Shown here piece after piece: positions 34,507-42,756 of a DNA stretch of 64,000 nt. The notes beneath the pieces were generated by a model, which worked only from the letters and a program-made list of their open reading frames with translations, had not been told where the DNA came from and did not search any database. The stretch comes from Streptomyces sp. CC0208 (GTDB taxonomy: Bacteria > Actinomycetota > Actinomycetes > Streptomycetales > Streptomycetaceae), in the NCBI RefSeq assembly GCF_003443735.1, contig NZ_CP031969.1, positions 8,184,001-8,248,000 on the forward strand, in the 5' to 3' direction. The position numbers were made by a program, and so were the translations under genes. How positions within the stretch are numbered: the stretch's first letter is position 1; every line of letters begins with the position of its first letter.

Positions 34507-34557
34507 ACACCTTCCGGTAGCCGTGACACCTTCCGGTACTCGTCACACCTTCCGGTA
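34507..34557. repeat. Three tandem 19-bp repeats at the dhaM 3' end
   Basis: ACACCTTCCGGTA recurs at 34507-34519, 34526-34538 and 34545-34557 with an exact 19-bp period. The third copy contains the last codons and the stop of dhaM (YRKV). The array thus looks like a slipped-strand duplication of the gene's end into its 3' flank. Confidence 0.9.
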
Positions 34558-34953
34558 GTCGTACGCCTCCGCGGCCGCCGCCTCGACCGCCGCGAGGTCC
34601 GCTCCGGTCGCCGCCGTGACGACCGCGGCGACCGCTCCCTCGACGAACGGGGCGTCCACCAGCCGTGTGCCCTCGGGGAGTTCGTCCCCCTCCGCGAGCA
34701 GCGCCTTGACGGTGAGCACCGCACTGCCGAGGTCGGTCAGGACGGCGATCCCGGCTCCGCGGTCCACGGCGGCGGCCGCGCCGGCGATCAGCTCCGCGCT
34801 CGTACCGAGTCCGCCGCCGTCGGTGCCCCCGGCCGCGGCGACGGGCACCTCGGTGCCACCGCCCGAGAGCCCCTTCGCCAGCTCCGCCACGGACGCGGCG
34901 ACCTCCGCGCTGTGCGACACCAGCACGATCCCGACCAGCTTCTTGTCACTCAC
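34543..34953 (-). CDS. dhaM: Dihydroxyacetone kinase phosphotransferase subunit DhaM
   Basis: This 136-residue EIIA-Man-like protein has the active-site His in LVGIVLVSHSAEVAASVAE (His14) and the block VLTDLGSAVLTVKALL. It carries phosphate from HPr of the phosphotransferase system to DhaL. It is the third gene of dhaKLM and overlaps dhaL by eight bases. The protein ends in YDYRKV, exactly where a 19-bp tandem repeat begins. Only the PTS-dependent form of dihydroxyacetone phosphorylation uses DhaM, so this operon depends on PTS phosphate rather than on ATP directly. Confidence 0.9.
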   Translation of the reverse strand: MSDKKLVGIVLVSHSAEVAASVAELAKGLSGGGTEVPVAAAGGTDGGGLGTSAELIAGAAAAVDRGAGIAVLTDLGSAVLTVKALLAEGDELPEGTRLVDAPFVEGAVAAVVTAATGADLAAVEAAAAEAYDYRKV

Positions 34954-35545
34954 CCGCGGCCTCCGCGAGCGCGGCGATCAGCAGGGCGGCGGAGGTCGCG
35001 CCCGGGTCCTGGTGCCCGATGCTGCGTTCGCCGAGGTAACTCGCCCTGCCCTTACGGGCCTGCAACGGCGTGGTGGCCAGGGCCCCCTGCTCGGCGGCCG
35101 TCCGGGCCGCCGCGAAGCCGGTACCGAGCGCGTCGACGGCCGGCACCAGCGTGTCGATCATGGTCTTGTCGCCCGGGGCGGCCCCGCCCAGCGTCATGAC
35201 CGCCTCCACGCCCGCCTGCAGCGCCTCGGCGAGCTGTTCGGCACTGACCTCGCCGGCGTCCCCGAGTGCCTTGCCGGTCCGCCGCAGCAGCGTCCCGTAC
35301 AGGGGCCCCGAAGCGCCGCCGACGGTCGAGATGAGCTGCCGTCCGGCCAGGGTGAGGACCGCGCCCGGGGTGTCCGGGGCCTCCTTCTCCAGGGTCGCGG
35401 CGACCGCGGTGAACCCGCGCTGGAGGTTGCTGCCGTGGTCGGCGTCCCCGATGGGCGAGTCGAGGGCGGTGAGTCGTTCCGCCTCTCGGTCGACGGAGGC
35501 GGCCGTCGCCGTCATCCAACGGCGGAAGAAGTCGGCGTCGAGCAC
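34946..35545 (-). CDS. dhaL: Dihydroxyacetone kinase subunit DhaL
   Basis: DhaL (199 residues) holds the ADP cofactor that is rephosphorylated by DhaM and passes phosphate to dihydroxyacetone on DhaK. Family motifs are IGDADHGSNLQRGF with the three-Asp metal site, GGASGPLYGTLLRR, and PGDKTMIDTL. The end LGERSIGHQDPGATSAALLI is conserved. It starts 37 bp after dhaK and overlaps dhaM, so the operon is tight. It has the normal length. Confidence 0.93.
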   Translation of the reverse strand: MLDADFFRRWMTATAASVDREAERLTALDSPIGDADHGSNLQRGFTAVAATLEKEAPDTPGAVLTLAGRQLISTVGGASGPLYGTLLRRTGKALGDAGEVSAEQLAEALQAGVEAVMTLGGAAPGDKTMIDTLVPAVDALGTGFAAARTAAEQGALATTPLQARKGRASYLGERSIGHQDPGATSAALLIAALAEAAGE

Positions 35546-35582
35546 TGGATCTCCTTGCGTGGTCGGTACGTTGATCGCTTGC

Positions 35583-36575
35583 TCACACTCCCCAGCGCAG
35601 CCCCGGCGTCTTCACCGGCGCGTCCCACAGGCGCAGCAACTCCTCGTCCACCTGGCACAGGGTGACCGAGGCACCGGCCATGTCGAGCGAGGTGACGTAG
35701 TTGCCGACCAGGGTGCGGGCGACGGCGACCCCGCGGTCGGCGAGCACCCGCTGCACCTCGGCGTTGAAGCCGTACAGCTCCAGGAGCGGGGTGGCTCCCA
35801 TGCCGTTGACCAGCACGAGCACGGGATTGCGCGGGCTCATGTCGTCCAGGATCGCGTGCACCGAGAAGTCGGCGATCTCCCGGGAGGTCATCATCGAACG
35901 CCGCTCCCGGCCGGGCTCGCCGTGGATGCCGACCCCCAGTTCCAGCTCGCCGGCCGGCAGGTCGAAGGTCGGGCTGCCCTTCGCGGGCGTGGTGCACGCG
36001 CTCAGCGCGACGCCGAAACTCCGGGAGTTCTCATTGACCTGGCGGGCGATCGCCTCCACCCGCTCCAGCGGCTGTCCCTCCTCCGCCGCGGCGCCCGCGA
36101 TCTTCTCCACGAACAGGGTGGCGCCGGTACCGCGCCGACCGGCCGTGTAGAGGCTGTCGGTCACCGCCACGTCGTCGTTGACCAGCACCTTCGCGACCTG
36201 GATGCCCTCGTCCTCGGCGAGTTCGGCCGCCATGTCGAAATTGAGCACGTCGCCGGTGTAGTTCTTCACGATGAACAGCACACCCGCCCCACTGTCCACG
36301 GCGGCCGCCGCCCGCACCATCTGGTCGGGCACCGGAGACGTGAACACCTCGCCCGGACAGGCCGCGGAGAGCATGCCGGGTCCGACGAATCCGCCGTGCA
36401 GCGGCTCGTGCCCGGAGCCGCCACCGGAGACCAGGGCGACCTTCCCGGCCACGGGGGCGTCCCGCCGTACGATCACCCGGTTCTCGACATCCACGGTGAG
36501 CTCCGGATGGGCGGCCGCCATGCCGCGCAGGGCGTCCGCGACCACGGTTTCCGGGACGTTGATCAGCATCCTCAT
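35583..36575 (-). CDS. dhaK: Dihydroxyacetone kinase subunit DhaK
   Basis: DhaK (330 residues) binds dihydroxyacetone covalently through a His and is phosphorylated by DhaL-ADP/P. Recognised blocks are ALVSGGGSGHEPLHGGFVG near the N-terminus, VLFIVKNYTGDVLNFDMA, and GLGIHGEPG-like VGIHGEPGRERR with its His. The ATG at 36575 follows AGGAG; an upstream in-frame start would add 31 unconserved residues. It is first of dhaKLM and probably under a promoter in the 190-bp spacer before it. The product feeds dihydroxyacetone phosphate into glycolysis. Confidence 0.95.
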   Translation of the reverse strand: MRMLINVPETVVADALRGMAAAHPELTVDVENRVIVRRDAPVAGKVALVSGGGSGHEPLHGGFVGPGMLSAACPGEVFTSPVPDQMVRAAAAVDSGAGVLFIVKNYTGDVLNFDMAAELAEDEGIQVAKVLVNDDVAVTDSLYTAGRRGTGATLFVEKIAGAAAEEGQPLERVEAIARQVNENSRSFGVALSACTTPAKGSPTFDLPAGELELGVGIHGEPGRERRSMMTSREIADFSVHAILDDMSPRNPVLVLVNGMGATPLLELYGFNAEVQRVLADRGVAVARTLVGNYVTSLDMAGASVTLCQVDEELLRLWDAPVKTPGLRWGV

Positions 36576-36764
36576 GGGTATCTCCTGGTGGGTATCGGAT
36601 CTTGACGGTCCGTGGCGGCCCGTCGTATCTCCATCATGGTCGGCGGCGGACGCGATGACGCTGCTCACGGCAGTATCGACCTTGCGGCAGCGAAGGTCAC
36701 GTGCACGGATGCTCCTGAGCGTCCGCGGCGCTCGGGGCCGGCGACTGCTGCGCGCCGATCGAGG

Positions 36765-37115
36765 TCACAGGCCGTGGGCGAGGGGATGCAGCGGTTCGTA
36801 CAGGGGAAGTTCGGCGCCGCTGGGGAGGCGGATCGCGGTCAGTCTGCCCCAGCGCTGCTCGCTGACCGGGCGGGTGATCTCGACGCCCTTGGAGCGGAAC
36901 TCGCCGAGCTGGGAATCAAGGTCGTCGCACATCAGGTGGAACTCGTGCTGCGGCGGACCGTCGGTCGGGTGCACGGCGACTTCGGCCGGGGGCAGCTTGA
37001 AGACGAGCCAGCCGCCGCCCGCGTCGACGCCGGGAAAGGCGAGGACGTCACGGATGAAGGCACGGTCCGCCTCGGCGTCCTGGCTGTAGAGGATGACATG
37101 TGCACCGCTGATCAT
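36765..37115 (-). CDS. VOC-family (glyoxalase-like) protein
   Basis: This 116-residue single vicinal-oxygen-chelate domain has the two babbab units. MISGAHVILYSQDAEADRAF begins the first, and HEFHLMCDDLDSQLGEFRSK the second. RLPSGAELPLYEPLHP provides the metal-side C-terminal Glu. It may act as a dioxygenase-like, glyoxalase-like or resistance protein; the ligand set is only partly visible. AGGAG precedes the ATG. A long spacer (37116-37493) lies upstream. Confidence 0.8.
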   Translation of the reverse strand: MISGAHVILYSQDAEADRAFIRDVLAFPGVDAGGGWLVFKLPPAEVAVHPTDGPPQHEFHLMCDDLDSQLGEFRSKGVEITRPVSEQRWGRLTAIRLPSGAELPLYEPLHPLAHGL

Positions 37116-37493
37116 GGTTGGCTCCTGCCGTCGACATGCTGACCGAGTTGATGCAGGGTCTCGCAGCGAGCGCCCCCGGGACGAGCTCTTGACCTGCCAC
37201 GTCGAGCCGTGTCTCGCGCCCCCGCGGAGCGTCCGGGGCCGAGCTTCCTGCGGCAGCCGGGGCGATCATCCAGTCAAGCGCCGCTGATACCGCAGGGCGT
37301 CGCATACCGCCATCTTGCTGCCGTCCCCGGGGGTCCGCCACCGTCCCGTCGCCCAGTCGGACACCGTTCTCGTAGCCGGCCGACGACAAGGCGCCGCGTG
37401 CGTAGGTGGTGCCTACAATGGATCTGAAAGTGTTATGACCTGGATCACAGGAGGAGCGGCAGGGCTGCGCAGGGGTCCGGGGCGGGCTGGCTG
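37116..37493. other. 378-bp spacer upstream of VOC gene
   Basis: No credible gene lies here. GTAGG (37402-37406) and CCTAC (37412-37416) form an inverted repeat with a 5-bp gap, and TACAAT overlaps it on the + strand. This part is less GC-rich than its surroundings and is the best candidate for a promoter with an operator. The remainder shows only short, unrelated frames. Confidence 0.4.
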
Positions 37494-38765
37494 TCATGTC
37501 GTGAGCAGTTCCCGGCCCAGCCAGTCGGTGGAGTCCCGGACACCGGGCAGGGCGAAGAAGTAGCCGCCGCCGGTCGGGGAGATGTAGTCGACGAGGGGTT
37601 CGTCGATCAGCCGGGTCTGGGTGGCCTCGAACTGGCGCTGCACGTCCTGCTGGTAGCAGCAGAACACCAGGCCCATGTCCAGGTTGCCGACATCGTCGAT
37701 GCCGCGGTCGTAGTTGTAACCCCGGCGCAGGATGCGGGAGTCGTCGGTCGCGTTGGTGCGCGGATTCGCGAGGCGGATGTGCGCGTCGAGGGGGATGGCG
37801 GCGCCGTGCGGGTCCTTGGCGTACTGCGGGACGTCGGTCTCCTTGGCGCCGTCGAGCGGAGCGCCGGTGTCCTTGCGGCGGCCGAACATCTGCTCCTGCT
37901 CGGTCAGCGAGACCCGGTCCCAGAACTCGACGAGCATCCGGATGACGCGGATGACCTGGTAACTGCCGCCGCGCGCCCAGGCAGGCTCGTCCTGCCCGTC
38001 GCCCACCCATACGAGCCGGTCCATCTCACGGGCCGACGTCACCTCCGGGTTGGCGATGCCGTCCTTGAAACCGAGGAGATTGCGCTGGGCGCCGCTGGGG
38101 CGGGGGACGTTCTGGAAGCCGTCGACGCGCCATTTGATCTGCATCGCGCCCCGGGTGTGCTTGGCGAGGTCGCGCAGCGCGTGGAGCACGGTGTCCTGTC
38201 GGGCCGCGCAGAGCTGAAGGGACAGGTCGCCGTGGCACGCCGCCGGATCCAGGTGGTCGTTGGGGAAGGTCCGCATCGGGGTGAGCCGGCGCGGCTTCGC
38301 CCTCGCGAGACCGTAGCGGTCGTCGAAGAGGGAGGCTCCGACGCCCACGGTGACGGTGAGGGCGTCGGCGGGGACGTCCGGGCCGAGAATGCCGTTGTCG
38401 GAGGGCGGGGCGCCGACGCCGAGGTCGGTGGGGGTGCCGCCGGTGGTGAGGAAACGGGCGCGCGTGGTCAACGTCCGCAGCAGTTCGGCCAGTTGCGCGC
38501 GGTCGTCGGCGATGACGTCGAAGGAGACGAACGTGGCCGCGGCCGGTGCGGGGGTGAGGATGCCCGCCTGGTGGGGGCCGTGGAAGGGCACCGCCGCGCT
38601 GCCGGACGGGTCCGCGGCCCGCGCTTCGGCCGTGCCGCCGCTCGCGCTCAGGGCGAAGGCGCCGCCGGCCAGGGCCGCGCCCGCGGCCGAGGCGCCGAGG
38701 GCCGTTCTCACGAAGGAGCGGCGGCCGGCCCCCGCGGGACAGCCTGAGGCTTCGGTCGACGGCAT
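37494..38765 (-). CDS. efeB: Deferrochelatase/DyP-type peroxidase EfeB, Tat-exported
   Basis: EfeB is a haem-containing dye-decolourising peroxidase that works with the EfeUO iron importer, probably by releasing or oxidising iron. The protein (423 residues from ATG 38765) has a twin-arginine signal (GAGRRSFVRTALG). The conserved haem-pocket block FKDGIANP (GxxDG type) and the proximal His region RRGYNYDRG with LVFCCYQQD are present. GGAGGG stands nine bases before ATG 38765. A GTG at 38837, coupled to the efeUO stop (GTGA), is an alternative start and adds a His-rich leader. It is the second gene of an iron-regulated operon. Confidence 0.92.
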   Translation of the reverse strand: MPSTEASGCPAGAGRRSFVRTALGASAAGAALAGGAFALSASGGTAEARAADPSGSAAVPFHGPHQAGILTPAPAAATFVSFDVIADDRAQLAELLRTLTTRARFLTTGGTPTDLGVGAPPSDNGILGPDVPADALTVTVGVGASLFDDRYGLARAKPRRLTPMRTFPNDHLDPAACHGDLSLQLCAARQDTVLHALRDLAKHTRGAMQIKWRVDGFQNVPRPSGAQRNLLGFKDGIANPEVTSAREMDRLVWVGDGQDEPAWARGGSYQVIRVIRMLVEFWDRVSLTEQEQMFGRRKDTGAPLDGAKETDVPQYAKDPHGAAIPLDAHIRLANPRTNATDDSRILRRGYNYDRGIDDVGNLDMGLVFCCYQQDVQRQFEATQTRLIDEPLVDYISPTGGGYFFALPGVRDSTDWLGRELLTT

Positions 38766-38783
38766 GGGGTGGTTCCCTCCGGG

Positions 38784-38817
38784 ATGCGTGTGCGTGTGCG
38801 TGTGCGGATGCGTGTGC
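38784..38817 (-). repeat. (GTGTGC)n hexanucleotide repeat
   Basis: GTGTGC is repeated three times, interrupted by GGATGC and repeated again, between efeUO and the ATG of efeB. If translation begins at the GTG at 38837, it encodes a His/Thr/Pro-rich stretch (HTHPHTHTHTHPGGNHP). The unit is six bases, so slippage would change length but not frame. Confidence 0.85.
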
Positions 38818-38833
38818 TCGCGGTCGTCGGTCG

Positions 38834-40867
38834 TCACGCGGACTTCCTGATCTCCAGCAGGTCCGGCACCGGCGCGAGGTCCTCCAGGAGCTGTCCGGTG
38901 GCGCCGTTCAGCAGGGCCCGTGCGGCCGCGTCGAGACGGTCGACCGGTGTCCAACTCCCGCCGTGGTGCTCGGAGTCGAGCAGTTTCTGAAGCCGGGCGA
39001 GGTCGGAGTCGACGGTGGGCAGCAGATGCGGGGCGCGGCTGGTCAGCAACGGCCGCAGGACCGTGAGGAGTTCACGGGTGCCGGTGAGATTGGCGTCGGC
39101 GGTGGCGAGGTCGGTGCCGCTGCCCTGGTCCGCGTCGCCGGTCAGTTCGAACTGGAGGGTGTTCTCCAGGATCTCGTGGGCGCGCAGCGGCAGGTCCCCG
39201 GGGTCGAAGTCCTGGGCGGGGAACGCCTGGCGCAGTCCGGCGGCGTCGGCGGCGAGTTGCCGGGCGGGCGCGGCCAGTTCGCTCGTGGACTCGCCGTGCC
39301 ACAGGCCGTACTCGACCCGGAGGAAGCCGGAGAAGTCCTTGTCGTGCACGCCGCCGGGGAGTCCGTCGGGCCTGCCGTCGATCTTCTGGTCGTAGTCCTG
39401 GAAGGTGCCGTAGGCGGCACCGAGCGAGGCGTAGGTGCGGTGTGCGGTCAGCCAGTCGGTGCGGGCGGCCCCGAGATGCCCGTCCTTGACGTCGTCGCTG
39501 AGCCGTCGGGTCTGCGTGACGAGAGTGGCCAGGCCGCGGTCTACGTACGCCTTGTACGACGTGAGCGGCGCGGCCAGGTCGGCGGCGGAGACCGGTATGA
39601 CCGCCGCCGTGCTCCCACCGCCGCCCGTGACCCGGACCGCGCGGGAGGTGACCGCCTTCCCGGTGCTGGGTACACAGCGCCAGGCGTACGTGCCGCCGCT
39701 GACGGTCGCGGCCAGCGCACGGGTGGTGCCGGGGGCGAGGCCCTCGACCTCGCCGTACACAGCGCCGGTGTCCGGGTCGACGAGGTAGACCTCGGAGGTC
39801 TTGTCGCCGGTGTTGTGCATCTGGAAGGTCCGGCGCCCGGGTTTCGGCGCGGTGAAGCCCTTGCCGCAGTCCGTCTCGGACACGGCCACGGTCTGGGCAC
39901 CGGCCGGCCGGGAACCGCCGAGGATGACGGCCAATCCCGCCAGTGCGGCGGGTACGGCGACGACCGTGACGGGCACCACCCAGGCGGGCCGACGGCGAAC
40001 GGGCGCCGGACGGTCCGACTTCGTCTCCCGCGCCTTGGCAGCCGGTTGCGTCGTCCTGCCCGGCGCGCTGCGCAGGAACAGCGTCATCACGACCGCGAGG
40101 TAACAGACGTACCCGGCCACCTGGAGCCAGGTCATGGTCGGCGTCAGGTTGAACACGCCCTGCACCAGGGTGCTGTACCAGGCCCCCGCGTCGACGCTGC
40201 CGCCGAGATCGAGCGCGTACGACGTCCCGCCGGGCAGCACCCCGCCCTCCTGGAGATCGCGCAGACCGTAGCCGAGCACACCCGCCGCGATCACGATGAG
40301 GACGGCGCCGGTGGCGGTGAAGAACTTCGTCAGGTTGATGTGCAGGACGCGGCGGTACAGCCCCCAGCACAGTCCCGCGGCGAGCAGCAGGCCGGTACCG
40401 GCGCCGACCAGGGGGCCCGTGGACTCGCCGGCCGCGCGGGCCGTGGTCCACAGGAACAGCGCGGTCTCCAGGCCCTCGCGGCCCACCGCCAGGAACGACG
40501 TGACGATCAGCATGCCCGCGCCCATGCCCAGCGCCCCGGTGACCTTCTCCCTGATCTCACCGGAGAAGGTGCGCGCCGAGCGACGCATCCAGAACACCAT
40601 CGTGGTGACGAACCCGACCGCCACCACGCTCAACGCCCCGCCGAACGCCTCCTGAGCGGTCCCTGACAGGGACGTGGCGGTGAAGGTCAGCACAGCGCCG
40701 AAACTCAGCGCGACGGAGATCGCGGCCAGGACACCCGTCCACACCTGCGGCAGCCTGGCCCGGGCGCCGGACCGTACCAGCGTGGCGATGAGTACGGAGA
40801 CGATCAGCCCGGCCTCCAGGCCCTCCCGCAGTCCGATGAGGAAGCTCGGAAACGCGTCGTCCCACAT
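38834..40867 (-). CDS. EfeU-EfeO fusion: iron permease and iron-binding protein
   Basis: This 677-residue protein joins two parts of the EfeUOB ferrous/ferric importer. Residues 1-290 are the EfeU (FTR1-like) permease, with seven hydrophobic segments and the two REGLE iron motifs (14-18 and 130-134). After a linker and one more hydrophobic segment (about 315-335) comes EfeO: a cupredoxin-like domain (VSETDCGKGFTAPKPGRRTF) and an imelysin/M75 domain with YGLWHGESTSEL. The usual arrangement is two genes. The ATG at 40867 is used because an earlier start would place the iron box inside the gene. It overlaps efeB (GTGA) and is likely derepressed under iron limitation. Confidence 0.88.
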   Translation of the reverse strand: MWDDAFPSFLIGLREGLEAGLIVSVLIATLVRSGARARLPQVWTGVLAAISVALSFGAVLTFTATSLSGTAQEAFGGALSVVAVGFVTTMVFWMRRSARTFSGEIREKVTGALGMGAGMLIVTSFLAVGREGLETALFLWTTARAAGESTGPLVGAGTGLLLAAGLCWGLYRRVLHINLTKFFTATGAVLIVIAAGVLGYGLRDLQEGGVLPGGTSYALDLGGSVDAGAWYSTLVQGVFNLTPTMTWLQVAGYVCYLAVVMTLFLRSAPGRTTQPAAKARETKSDRPAPVRRRPAWVVPVTVVAVPAALAGLAVILGGSRPAGAQTVAVSETDCGKGFTAPKPGRRTFQMHNTGDKTSEVYLVDPDTGAVYGEVEGLAPGTTRALAATVSGGTYAWRCVPSTGKAVTSRAVRVTGGGGSTAAVIPVSAADLAAPLTSYKAYVDRGLATLVTQTRRLSDDVKDGHLGAARTDWLTAHRTYASLGAAYGTFQDYDQKIDGRPDGLPGGVHDKDFSGFLRVEYGLWHGESTSELAAPARQLAADAAGLRQAFPAQDFDPGDLPLRAHEILENTLQFELTGDADQGSGTDLATADANLTGTRELLTVLRPLLTSRAPHLLPTVDSDLARLQKLLDSEHHGGSWTPVDRLDAAARALLNGATGQLLEDLAPVPDLLEIRKSA

Positions 40868-40917
40868 GGGCGCTGCGACCCTTCCTGACAGTCGTTCTCG
40901 GCCCGCCGCGCCGCTGG

Positions 40918-40936
40918 TTAGCGTAGGCACGCCTTA
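40918..40936. promoter_or_regulatory. Iron box (DmdR/IdeR-type)
   Basis: TTAGCGTAGGCACGCCTTA matches the actinobacterial iron-box pattern TTAGGTTAGGCTNNCCTAA at 14 or so of 19 positions, with the TAGGC/CCT core intact. It lies about 50 nt before the efeUO start, where an iron-dependent DtxR-family repressor would block transcription. Confidence 0.75.
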
Positions 40937-41030
40937 CTTACGTCGACCATCATGAGGGCGGGCAGGCAGAGATCCGGTCATGGATCAGCGGTTATCCGGT
41001 CATCTCCCTGCCATGGGGCAGCAAAGATCG

Positions 41031-42455
41031 TCATCGGCGGGGCAATGCTCGGCTCGTGCCGATGACCTGGCCCCGCAGCGGATTGGCGCGGGCCGTGGCC
41101 AGGAGGTACCAGGCCGTGGCGCCGGTGTGCCGGTAGGGGTAGTAGCCGAACCCGAAACCGGTGTCGAGCGGGCTGCTCGCCGAGACCACCCCGGAGCGGG
41201 TCGGGAGAGCCCTGCCGCCGACGGTCTGGGCGCCGCCGAGGAGGTCCTGCGCGCGCTCGATCGAGCCGAGCAGGCGGCGGGCGCGCCGCTCGTCGCCGAC
41301 GTGTCCCCGGTGGCGCAGCGCGAGTGCGAGGTGGGCAGTGCCCTCGAACCAGACGCCGTTGCGGTCGGGTCTGGGCTGGCCGTCGGCGATGGGGGCGGAC
41401 TCGTTCGCCAGCAGGCTCGCGGAGCTGAAGGTGACGCCCTCGTAGGACTGGCCGGCGGGAACCGTGCTGTTGGGGCGGTCGGCCGTGTCCCGTACGGCCA
41501 GTTCGGTCGCGGCCCAGTCGAGGGAGCGGGAGTGACTCTTGGAGGCGAGGGCGAGGTGGGTCCAGGTCTGGGTGTCCTCCGGGACCGGCGACTTGTTGAT
41601 CGTCACGCCGTCGTTGGTGCCGGTGTAGAAGAAGCCCCCTGACGGTTCCCACATCTTCTCGACGAAGGCCTTGGCACGCGCGCGGCGCTCGCGCCAGACC
41701 CTGTCCCCGGTCAGCCGGGCGAGCCGCCCGAACAGGCCGACCAGGTCGGTGTTGTGCTCGGTCGAGGTGAACGGCAGTCTCCCGTCGGCCCCGTCGACGC
41801 CGAACTTGTAGCCGCCCAGCGGCTCGTCGGTCCGCCCCACCCGCTCGATCCACTCACCGATCCGCACCGCGCCGGTCAGGAAGCGCCGCCCACCGGTGCG
41901 CCCGGCAAGCGCGGCGAGCGCGATTCCGGCCCACGCCATGTCACCCACGGCGGTGCCGGTGAAGCCGAACTGCGTGCCGACGTTGGCCGTGCCGTCCGCC
42001 TTGACGAACCCGTCCGGCTGCGGGGAGCCGTCGTAGAAGGTGTACGGCCCGACGTTGTAGGCCTGCCGCAGTCGGCCGTCGTCGTACACCGGGTCGTGGG
42101 CCTGGGCGTACAGCAGCGCGTCACCGAGGGCCACGGCCCGTGACTCGCCCGCGGGGCACGCGAGATGGGCCAGGATCGCGAGGGCGTTGTCGTACGTGAA
42201 CGCCGTGCTGAACAGTCCCGCCTGGTCCGTGTAGCTCTGGGTGAGCCGGACCGCGCCGTGGTCCGGGTAGGCGTCCATGGCGGCGGCCAAGAAGGCCTGC
42301 GCACGGCGGGGTGCGGAGGCCGCGGACGTGGCCTGGGCCGGCTGAGCCGCCTGGGCGGTCCCGGTGCCGGTGCCGGTCGCGGCGAGGACCACGGCTCCGA
42401 GGCCGGTCCCTATGAGCGTGCGGCGGCTGAGGGGCGGGCGGAGGCTGCCGGTCAT
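41031..42455 (-). CDS. Tat-exported (alpha/alpha)6-barrel protein
   Basis: This 474-residue protein has a twin-arginine signal (LSRRTLIGTGLGAVVLAATG) and a mature part with a repeating helical-hairpin pattern, rich in W, Y, G and D (YDNALAILAHLACP, WAGIALAALAGRTGG, GFFYTGTNDGVTINKSPV, WFEGTAHLALAL). This suits the (alpha/alpha)6 toroid of glycoside hydrolases and related carbohydrate-active proteins. No catalytic residues can be assigned. A perfect LacI-type palindrome stands just before the gene, so expression is probably induced by an oligosaccharide. The start ATG 42455 is followed directly by the signal. Confidence 0.75.
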   Translation of the reverse strand: MTGSLRPPLSRRTLIGTGLGAVVLAATGTGTGTAQAAQPAQATSAASAPRRAQAFLAAAMDAYPDHGAVRLTQSYTDQAGLFSTAFTYDNALAILAHLACPAGESRAVALGDALLYAQAHDPVYDDGRLRQAYNVGPYTFYDGSPQPDGFVKADGTANVGTQFGFTGTAVGDMAWAGIALAALAGRTGGRRFLTGAVRIGEWIERVGRTDEPLGGYKFGVDGADGRLPFTSTEHNTDLVGLFGRLARLTGDRVWRERRARAKAFVEKMWEPSGGFFYTGTNDGVTINKSPVPEDTQTWTHLALASKSHSRSLDWAATELAVRDTADRPNSTVPAGQSYEGVTFSSASLLANESAPIADGQPRPDRNGVWFEGTAHLALALRHRGHVGDERRARRLLGSIERAQDLLGGAQTVGGRALPTRSGVVSASSPLDTGFGFGYYPYRHTGATAWYLLATARANPLRGQVIGTSRALPRR

Positions 42456-42486
42456 GGGTCTCCTCGGGAGGTGTGGGCCGGGTGTC

Positions 42487-42500
42487 TGAGAGCGCTCTCA
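42487..42500. promoter_or_regulatory. LacI-type operator (CebR-box-like)
   Basis: TGAGAGCGCTCTCA is a perfect 14-bp palindrome 32 nt before the barrel-protein gene. CebR/CelR-type LacI regulators of actinobacteria bind TGGGAGCGCTCCCA, which differs at two symmetric positions. No LacI gene is in the window. Confidence 0.72.
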
Positions 42501-42686
42501 AAGGGGCGGGATCATTCTGCTGTCGCACCGGAGGCGGGTCAACGTCTGTGAGGCGAAGAGCAGTTGGGGGCCTCAGGGTGACGTGGTTGTGGAGGGTGGG
42601 GTGATCAGCGGGTGATCAAGAGAATCGGTCGGCAGTCGGAGCCAGTGGCGGGCGCATACCGGGTCGGGTCGGCGTGTCTCTTCGTG

Positions 42687-42726
42687 CAGTCGGTCGCAGT
42701 CGGTCGCAGTCGGTGGCAGTCGGACG
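42687..42726. repeat. Four tandem decamers CAGTCGGTCG
   Basis: CAGTCGGTCG occurs twice exactly and is followed by CAGTCGGTGG and CAGTCGGACG, all in a 10-bp period. It lies about 30 bp beyond the stop of the Lrp-type gene. It looks like simple slippage; a further GCAGTCGG lies 60 bp to the left. Confidence 0.85.
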
Positions 42727-42756
42727 CGGGCGGGCGCTGATCCTCGGTTGCCGCCT

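Larger units (their letters stand above)
42456..42756. other. 301-bp spacer with operator and decamer repeats
   Basis: This spacer carries the LacI-type palindrome (42487-42500) near its left end and four tandem decamers of type CAGTCGGTCG (42687-42726) near its right end, downstream of the Lrp gene. No gene is visible. Confidence 0.5.

Noticed and set aside
42687..42726. Decamer array as a CRISPR
   Set aside because: Units are 10 bp, contiguous and without spacers; no cas gene is near. It is a simple tandem repeat.
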